This document shows positions 55,397 to 64,000 of a stretch of DNA of 64,000 nucleotides, in pieces (positions within the stretch are counted from its first letter, which is position 1; the number at the start of each line of letters is the position of its first letter). The position numbers and the translations under genes are program-made. Location of the stretch: contig BCJX01000002.1 of assembly GCA_001600415.1 (NCBI GenBank), positions 2,197,181-2,261,180 of the forward strand, written 5' to 3'. Source of the stretch: Pascua guehoae. Taxonomy: Eukaryota > Basidiomycota > Tremellomycetes > Trichosporonales > Trichosporonaceae. The notes under the pieces are model-generated. The model saw only the letters and a program-made list of their open reading frames with translations, made no database searches and was not told where the DNA came from.

Positions 55397-58185
55397 ATGG
55401 TTGTGGTTGAGCGCGAACTCTCGGGCTTCGAGCTGCCCTCTGACGCACCCAAGTCGGGGGCGAGCGTGACTACGTTCACGTTGGTATCGTCGTCGACTGC
55501 GCCGTTCAAGGACTTTGTGTACACTGTTTCGTTCCCGCTGGCCAACGCTGTGCGCGTACTCCTCACTGGGCCCGACCGCCGTGCTCCCCCTCACGACAAT
55601 GTGGTTCTCTCCGCCCCGCCCGTGCCCTTCACTGTCACCAAGGTGGACGCGAAGAAGTGCGAGGCTGTCATCGCCTTCCCCCCTCTCCCTGCGAACGCCG
55701 ACGACCTCGACGGCGCTGGGCGCAAGCGTGAGGTGCGCCTGAACTGGGCCGACTCGATCCTACTCGATATCTGGGAGGACGATGGAAAGGGCGGTATGTT
55801 GCGCATCTGCGGCGACCTCCCTGCGCGGTCGTACGCACTCACCGAGCACGGTGTGATGCGTCACTGGTGGATCGAGCGCGACAACATCCACCTTGGCCTA
55901 GGCGAGAAGGCTGGCCCACTCGACCTTACAGGCCGCAGCTTCCACATCAACGGGTCCGACTCAGCGTGCTACGACGCATTCGAGAGCGACCCGCTGTACA
56001 AACACACCCCGTTCCTCATCAGCGCACCCCGCGCCAAGGCGGGTGAGCAGCTGCGGTCGACATACGCAATCTACCATGCCAGCAACTCGAATGCAGTTTG
56101 GGACCTGGGTCGCCACCACGACGACCCTTGGGGATACTTTAAGACGTTCACGCAGGACTACGGAGGCCTCGAGGAGTGGTACCTCCTCGGTAAGGGCGTC
56201 AAGCAGGTCACTCGCACGTGGGCCGAAGTCGTTGGCAAGCCTCTGCTTGTTGGACGTGACTGGCTGGGCTATCTCGCTTCTGGTATGGGCCTTGGAGAGA
56301 GTGATGAGCCGATTGCGCAAGATCTCCTCGCACAGTGGCCCGAAGACTGCAAGACCCACGGTATTCCGTGCAGTGCCATCCACGTGCGTACTCTGTCCGC
56401 CTACTCCTTGCTCACCCAATAGTTCTCGTCTGGGTACACTGTCGGCGAGGATGGGAACCGCTACGTGTTTACGATGAACAAGAAGCGCTACCCCGACTTT
56501 AAGGGCCTTGTGTCCGGACTGCACAAGGCAGGAATCAAGGTGGTTCCCAACATTAAGCCTTGTGAGTGATATTCGCTCTGTAGAACCTGCTAACGCCAGA
56601 CATGCTCGCTACCCACCCTTCCTTTGACAAGTTGCACAAGGCGGACGCATTGTTCTATAGCAATCTCACCAAGGCTCCCGTCACGACCCGCATCTGGTCG
56701 TCTGGTGTCGGGTGTAATGGGAAGGGCAGTTGGGTGGACATGACGAGCAAGGAGGGACGTCAATGGTGGGCGGACGGCGTCAAGAGTCTGATTGAGCTTG
56801 GCGTCGATGGAATGTGGAAGTGAGTACATTGTTCAACAAGCGTAGTTGCCGTGGAAAGGATGGCATACCCTAACATCAACAGCGACAACAACGAGTACTC
56901 TCTCCACGACGACGAGTTCCTGGCGCAGAACGACTTTCCCAACGAGCGGCGGTCCGCCGCGCCCAAGGGCAAAGCGCTCGTCGGAGAGCTAGGACGCATG
57001 GTCAACACTGAGATGATGGGCAAGACGTCGCACGACATGCTGCTCGAATGCCACCCCGACCGGCGGCCGTACGTCCTCACGCGTTCAGGCAATGTGGGGA
57101 CGTTCAAGTACGCGGCGAGCACATGGACGGGCGACAACGAGACGTCGTGGAAGAACCTGCGGGGCTCGCAGCCGATCCAGCTCAACAGCGGCATTTCGCT
57201 GATGCAAGCGACTGGGTCGGATGTGGGCGGGTTTGGCGGGCCGCTGCCTTCTCCCGAGCTCTTTGTGCGCTGGGTCCAGCTTGGCGTCACCCACGCGCGT
57301 TTCTGCATTCACGCATTCAAGCCCACTCCCGACGACCCGTCAGGCGCGAGTGCGACCAACCTGCCGTGGATGTACCCGGCCGTGCTACCTATTATCCGTG
57401 ACGCGATCAGGTGGCGGTACACACTCCTGCCGTTCTTCAACTCGCTCATGTGGGGCTCGCACACGGACGCGGAACCCACCAACGCCTGGCTGGGATGGGG
57501 CGACTTTGCCGCCGACCCCGAAGTGTACACGCCGCGTGTCCTCGAAGGCTACGACGCGTGGATCGGGGCGGGCCAGCTCCTCTCCGCGCCCGCCCTGCAC
57601 GAGGGCGAGCTCACCCGCCACGTCTACTTCCCTCGCACCTCCGAGACCGACGACAGCCTCTACTTTGACCTCTACGCCCCGCATCGCACATACCCCGCCG
57701 GCACGAGCGCGACGGTCGCCACGCCCCTCGAGCACATGGGCCTGTTTGCCCGTGAGGGCGCCGTCATTCCCGTCGGCAAAGACTACCACACCGTCACCCA
57801 GCGTACGGGACCCGCGAGGACGACCCCCGACGGCGTCGATATCCAGCTCGAAGACGAAGGCGGACAGGTTGGACTCGACGACTTCCGCGGCGTGTGGATC
57901 TTCCCTCGCCCCGACACCACCAAGGACGGCAAGGCGAACAAGTACAACGGACAGTGGATCGAGGACGACGGCATCTCTGCCAAGCCAGACCGCGCCGTCG
58001 TCGCGATTGAGTACACTTCAGGCCCAGAGGTTGAGGTCTCGGCTACCTGGAAGGAGCACGACTTTAAGCCGCTCTGGGGCACGACGCTCCACGTGTTCCT
58101 CCCGGTAGGCGACACGCGCAAGGTCGCCGGTGCGAAGAGTGTCGAGCGGGATGGCCGCACCGCGTGGCTCGTCGAGGTGGCTTAG
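55397..58185 (+). CDS. glycoside hydrolase family 31 (alpha-glucosidase/alpha-xylosidase type)
   Basis: Four exons (55397-56383, 56423-56561, 56600-56819, 56883-58185) give 882 aa. The N-terminal beta-sandwich contains GVMRHWWIERDNIHLGLGEK. The barrel has the nucleophile in GMWNDNNE (D450, the codon completed across the exon 3/4 junction region) and the acid/base aspartate in WTGDNETSWKNL (about D533). QATGSDVGGFGGP and the THARFCIHAF segment form substrate subsites, and the C-terminal beta domains follow. GH31 enzymes release alpha-linked glucose or xylose with retention of configuration. No signal peptide is present, so it is probably intracellular. WNDNNE in place of the usual W-x-D-M-N-E is a small departure. 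The specificity is not determinable from sequence. A consensus TATA box precedes the gene. Confidence 0.93.
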
Positions 58186-58910
58186 AGGCGTTGAGAGTAT
58201 ACCCTGTGCTGCGGTAGATGGAAAGAATGTCATTTGTTTATCCTCCTCGGCCACAATTGGCATACCCATGGAAGAGAGCGTTGTTGCCTTTCACACGTGT
58301 CGCTAGAGATTGTACACGTGAGCACACGTAAGTTACAGCATGCGGTTATATCTCGGCCAGACAACTTGCGGCTTGTGACTTGACAGCCCATTCACCCCGC
58401 CCCAAGGTCACGTCCAGCGTACTTACACTGCCGTTTGTGTTCACAGAGGCCGATTGGGTGACACCTCAGTGCCACGCCGTGCCGCACACCATACAACCAG
58501 TCGCCACGTCGCACGCGCTTGGTAACCCAGACGTGTCCTCTTGTCACACTATCGCCACCATGCCCTCTTCTTGCTATACTGCTGATTCGCTGCACCAGTG
58601 CACCAGTCAGATGGCCAAATCACTGCCACAGACAGTGCAAGTGCCACGACTGCAGCTAGCAGCTAGGCCAACGACAGCAGCCCATCCTGCGTTCCCAACG
58701 TGTGACGCGTCCAAAGCCAAATTCGGACACGTGTCCCTTACGTAATTATGACTCCACGCGACGCGCCGCGCTGGCACACCGGTGCTGCCCTGCTGGCCTG
58801 TGGACTGGACCTGTGCGCATGGCTGGACATTGCTGGCCTCCACCCGTGGTTATTGTCACTTCACCCCTCATTCTCTTTACCCACAACAACAACAAACTGC
58901 ACACGACACC
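58186..58910. other. intergenic and RAMP4 leader
   Basis: Nothing coding. The last 60 nt before the ATG are CA/AC-rich (ACAACAACAACAAACTG), typical of an unstructured leader of a highly translated mRNA. Confidence 0.6.
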
Positions 58911-59733
58911 ATGGTGAGTTTACAGGGTGTCTGCTGCGATTGCCCCAAATGCTGCGGATGCAGTGACGCTGTGCGGGACGTACACGACGACTGTACCGGA
59001 AGGTCCGGGAGCTATGCCGTGGATCGAGATCTCGGCGTCGGTGACTGCGGTTACAGCTTCGTGCAGGCCTGGCGGCCGGCAGCTGGCAGCTGGCGAGCTA
59101 GCTCATCAGCTCCAACCTCGGCGGCTGGCAATGTACCCCCTGCCTCGCTCCTGCCTCGGTATCCCAGACGCGCTCGCGCTCGCGCTCCTTGCTTGCTCGT
59201 TGTGCACACCTACACCGCCTATCCGCTGTCCATGGGGTCTTCCGAGCTCGCTGCTGCTTGCATTTCCACTCCTCGCTCCTGCACTGTGTCGGCACACCGA
59301 CATCCCACCGTGTCCCCCACTCACGCGGGAACCACGGCATACCCGCCGTCCAGACGTGGCTGCTACACTATCCCGCATGAACAACGCTACCACTTTCGCG
59401 AGCTGCTCCTTGCCCTTCCGAATGACTCTTTTTTTCCACGCTAACGCGCCCGCAGCCAACGCACGCCGACATCAAGCGCAAGAACGCCGACTTTGTGAAC
59501 CGCGCCATGGCGGGCAAGCGGACGACGCGGCCGAGCCAGTCGGTCAAGCGCCGGTCGGTCGGCAAGTGGGTCATTGGCGCAATGCTCTTTTTGCTCGCTG
59601 GCGGTGGTGAGTCACCGGGAAGCAGGGTCTTGGCGGGTGGTGCTGCTAGTAGTTGCGGTGGTGGTTGTGGTGGTGCGGTGGTGCTGACCATGTAGCGGTG
59701 ATTGAGCTCGTTCGGATCCTCCTCGGCTTGTGA
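58911..59733 (+). CDS. YSY6: RAMP4/SERP1/Ysy6-type ER stress-associated protein
   Basis: Three exons, 58911-58913, 59456-59606 and 59696-59733, give 63 aa. Exon 1 is only the ATG codon, directly followed by GTGAGT, and intron 1 is 542 nt. Exon 2 reads from CCAACGCACGCC: PTHADIKRKNADFVNRAMA, then a basic stretch (SVKRRSVGKWV) before the single C-terminal membrane helix (IGAMLFLLAGG), and exon 3 adds AVIELVRILLGL. Size, basic N-half and C-terminal tail anchor match RAMP4, which sits next to the Sec61 translocon and protects nascent membrane proteins during ER stress. If exon 1 were wrong, the first internal ATG would give a 45-aa protein lacking the conserved N-terminal part. Confidence 0.88.
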
Positions 59734-61951
59734 GCTGGAGTGACGAGCGGAGAATCTGCGCGTGTGGACGGCGACACGGGACGCTACGCGGCGAGGACGG
59801 ACGGAGCAGACGGCGTGTATTCGACGAGATGGACGTGACGGCAGCGGAGAGGGCCGAGACTGGGCAGACCGGAGTCCATCCAACTTTGACTTCTGGGAGA
59901 TGCAAACACGGCATTCAAAGAGCGTGGACGTTGCCGAGATGCGGCAGACTCTGGCCCTTATGGACGTAGCAGATGGCAGCACAGATACCCTCTTTTTCAA
60001 TATCAGGTGATGCATAACTACAGTAGTATCAACAACATAACAGCAGCGCTGATACGACATTGAAATGTCCGCGCCCCTTCAATCGACGCGAACCACGAGC
60101 ACACATGGTGCCAAGGTCCAAGCCGAAATCCATGGGACGTGTTCGCTCTTTCCTCCACAAAATGAAAGCCCAGACCGGATTTGACGGCTGATGCCGCGGC
60201 TAGTGCTCTTCAGTGGTGGGGAAGGTATATGGGGTAGAGAGGGGGGAAAGGTGAAGTCTGGGATGCGGGATTGCGTCGTTGGTTAGTGAGCCAAAGCGGT
60301 ACAGGCCACGACAGAAGCGGCTCCTCGCTCCAAAGTTGAACAACAACATGCATCTGTTTCGTCAGCGCTGGTCCAATCGAAAATGGAAGCGTGGGGGGAA
60401 AGAGCGGTTCAGATACCGTTGAAGTTGTACGCGCATCTCCGAAGAGAATCGCACAGTGTGAATATGATTAGATGATTGTTGTTCATCATGAAAGGAGAGA
60501 GAGAGAAGGGGGGAGGTTCGAGCAAGACGGGACAAGTCACTCACCAGAAAGGGTATGTGGGTCGGAATAAAATTTCTGCTCGAGATCGAGCGAGCTGGGC
60601 CATGCCAGCCTGCATATTGACCCCAAAGCACGCCACGCCGAGCCCAGAACGGACACGACAAGCGACTCTTGTGCGCCACAAACTCAAGACGAGCCGCGAC
60701 GCACGAGACGCAGGCGACACTCTTCCACGGGTTGACTCATACGACGACCAATCGCACAGCTGAAAGGCTGGCGGAGGACGCCTCGGGAGACCCGTCCCCG
60801 GCCCCACCGACGCGTGAGCGCCGGGAGGAGGCCGAGGCGGCCGAGGCATGTGTCCTCCTGGTCACGGATCTAAGAACCGCGGGTTGGGGGGAGGGAAAAG
60901 GGGGGGAGGAGATGGGAAGGGGGAAAGGGGGAAGGGATGGGATGGGAAGGTCAGAACGGGTCGATTTCGATGCCGTGCACAGAGTGCATGCTTGAGGGGG
61001 ATGGAGGGGGAAGGAAGAGAGTTGATGAAGAAGACAACCGGAAAGAGATGCTCGACTTTTTGTACCAGCCAGGAATCGCACAGCCAGGATTTGCCACAAA
61101 GGGAAGGTGGACTGTATCACCGTAATTCCGGAAGAGCGATGGTGGGTGGAGGGTGGATCGATGGATGGATGGCCATGGATGGATGGCAATAATGACACGG
61201 GGCAGGGACGAAAAGCCTGGCTGCAGCTGGCTGCAGCTGGCTGGCATGGCGCGCGCATTGCGCCAGGGACAAGGGACCAACGGGGGGGAAAAACAGGCCT
61301 GGCGCGAAGCTCCATCCATCAGACGCGGAAGCAGTTTGATGCTATGTACACTGCAGACACGCAAACGCGTGCTGGGGCTAGCCAGCTATAGCCATAACCA
61401 GGCTGCAGCATGCAGGCCGGCCAGGGCAGGCATGCAGGCGCGGTGGGGGGGCCTCGTCAACGTTTACTCGCCAGTGAATGAGCACTGCACAGTCGCCTCT
61501 CACTCGCTCGCTCGCGCTCGCTCCCTCTGACCGTACCCGACCCAACCTCACCACAGCCCTCAGCCTAGGGCATTGGCAGGTCCCACCCACCCACCCACCC
61601 CAACCTACCGTACACTCGCTGCAGCCAGTGGGTTTACTTGCTCGTTTGGTCCAACGCGCGCCGCCGCCGACGCATCAGCCGCCAACAACGCAGCTCATTC
61701 CAACCCCCCCACCCAACCCTCCATTTCCTAATCATCATCCAACAACTTGTATCGCCTTGTCCCCATCGACAACCCCACGCCTCAACTCCACACCACCCTC
61801 CACCCCGCTCCTCCCCTCCACACCTTCCTTTCTACGTCCCTTCTCCCCCACCACCCATCGCACTCTGTGCGATACTGCTGCACGCCTGCGCACCATCGCC
61901 GGCGAGTCGACACTCCGCTTCGTTGTCTGAACCCCCGAGGCGTGACTCATC
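59734..61951. other. 2.2-kb intergenic region
   Basis: No gene supported. It includes G-rich tracts (60880-60950), a duplicated CTGGCTGCAG around 61217-61240, GGATGGAT repeats at 61155-61190 and, from 61555, a C-rich leader for the deubiquitinase. Confidence 0.55.

Positions 61952-64000
<2,049 letters not shown>

Noticed and set aside
60737..61315. 192-codon minus-strand frame upstream of the deubiquitinase
   Set aside because: Low-complexity Pro/Ser/Leu content from G-rich DNA, without conserved blocks or a plausible promoter.

Overview
The window reads as nuclear DNA of a GC-rich basidiomycete yeast. The genes carry many short spliceosomal introns (37 to 120 nt is usual, a few are several hundred) with GTRNGT donors, CTAAC or CTGAC branch points close to the acceptor, and strong C/G preference at third codon positions. 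The proteins are typical fungal ones. Tremellomycetes, perhaps Trichosporonales, is my inference from gene style and was not tested. A 100-N placeholder shows this is a draft assembly.

Layout. 1-2.2 kb: the last exon of an unknown gene, an intron-containing tRNA-Arg(ACG), a tRNA-Ser(CGA) and several short tandem repeats. 2.4-3.6 kb: an intronless TauD-type dioxygenase. 4.9-10 kb: three same-strand paralogues of an F-box-like family, one of them broken. 10-13.3 kb: non-coding, with a 50-T run. 13.3-16.5 kb: an EF-hand mechanosensitive channel. 18-19.5 kb: translation factor eIF5. 20.5-22.4 kb: an MFS anion permease. 25-25.6 kb: a small unknown protein. 27-29.6 kb: an RTA1-family membrane protein with the assembly gap in an intron. 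30-34.4 kb: an Mdm1-type sorting nexin. 34.9-37.2 kb: a PIF1-like helicase with an RNase H1 N-terminal domain. 40.8-43.2 kb: a bZIP factor with a spliced upstream ORF. 43.6-46.3 kb: an F-box protein. 46.8-47.5 kb: an RRM protein. 47.5-51.2 kb: ubiquitin-activating enzyme UBA1. 51.8-54.7 kb: an F-box/WD40 protein. 55.4-58.2 kb: a GH31 glycosidase. 58.9-59.7 kb: the RAMP4/Ysy6 ER protein. 62-64 kb: the 5' part of a USP7/Ubp15 deubiquitinase, cut by the window edge.

The genes are mostly unrelated housekeeping functions and do not form a metabolic cluster. The right third is rich in ubiquitin-system genes (UBA1, two F-box proteins, one deubiquitinase), which may be chance. Exon models were built by hand. 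For 12 multi-exon genes the exon lengths add up to an intact frame (eIF5 386 aa, MscS 907, MFS 494, Mdm1-like 1380, PIF1-like 631, bZIP 623, F-box 791, RRM 134, UBA1 1012, F-box/WD 876, GH31 882, RAMP4 63).

I found no clearly new multi-gene system. The most notable items are the RNase H1 N-domain/PIF1 fusion, two genes whose first coding exon is only the ATG codon, UBA1 microexons of 6, 22 and 20 nt, the spliced uORF before the bZIP gene, and the decaying F-box-like array.
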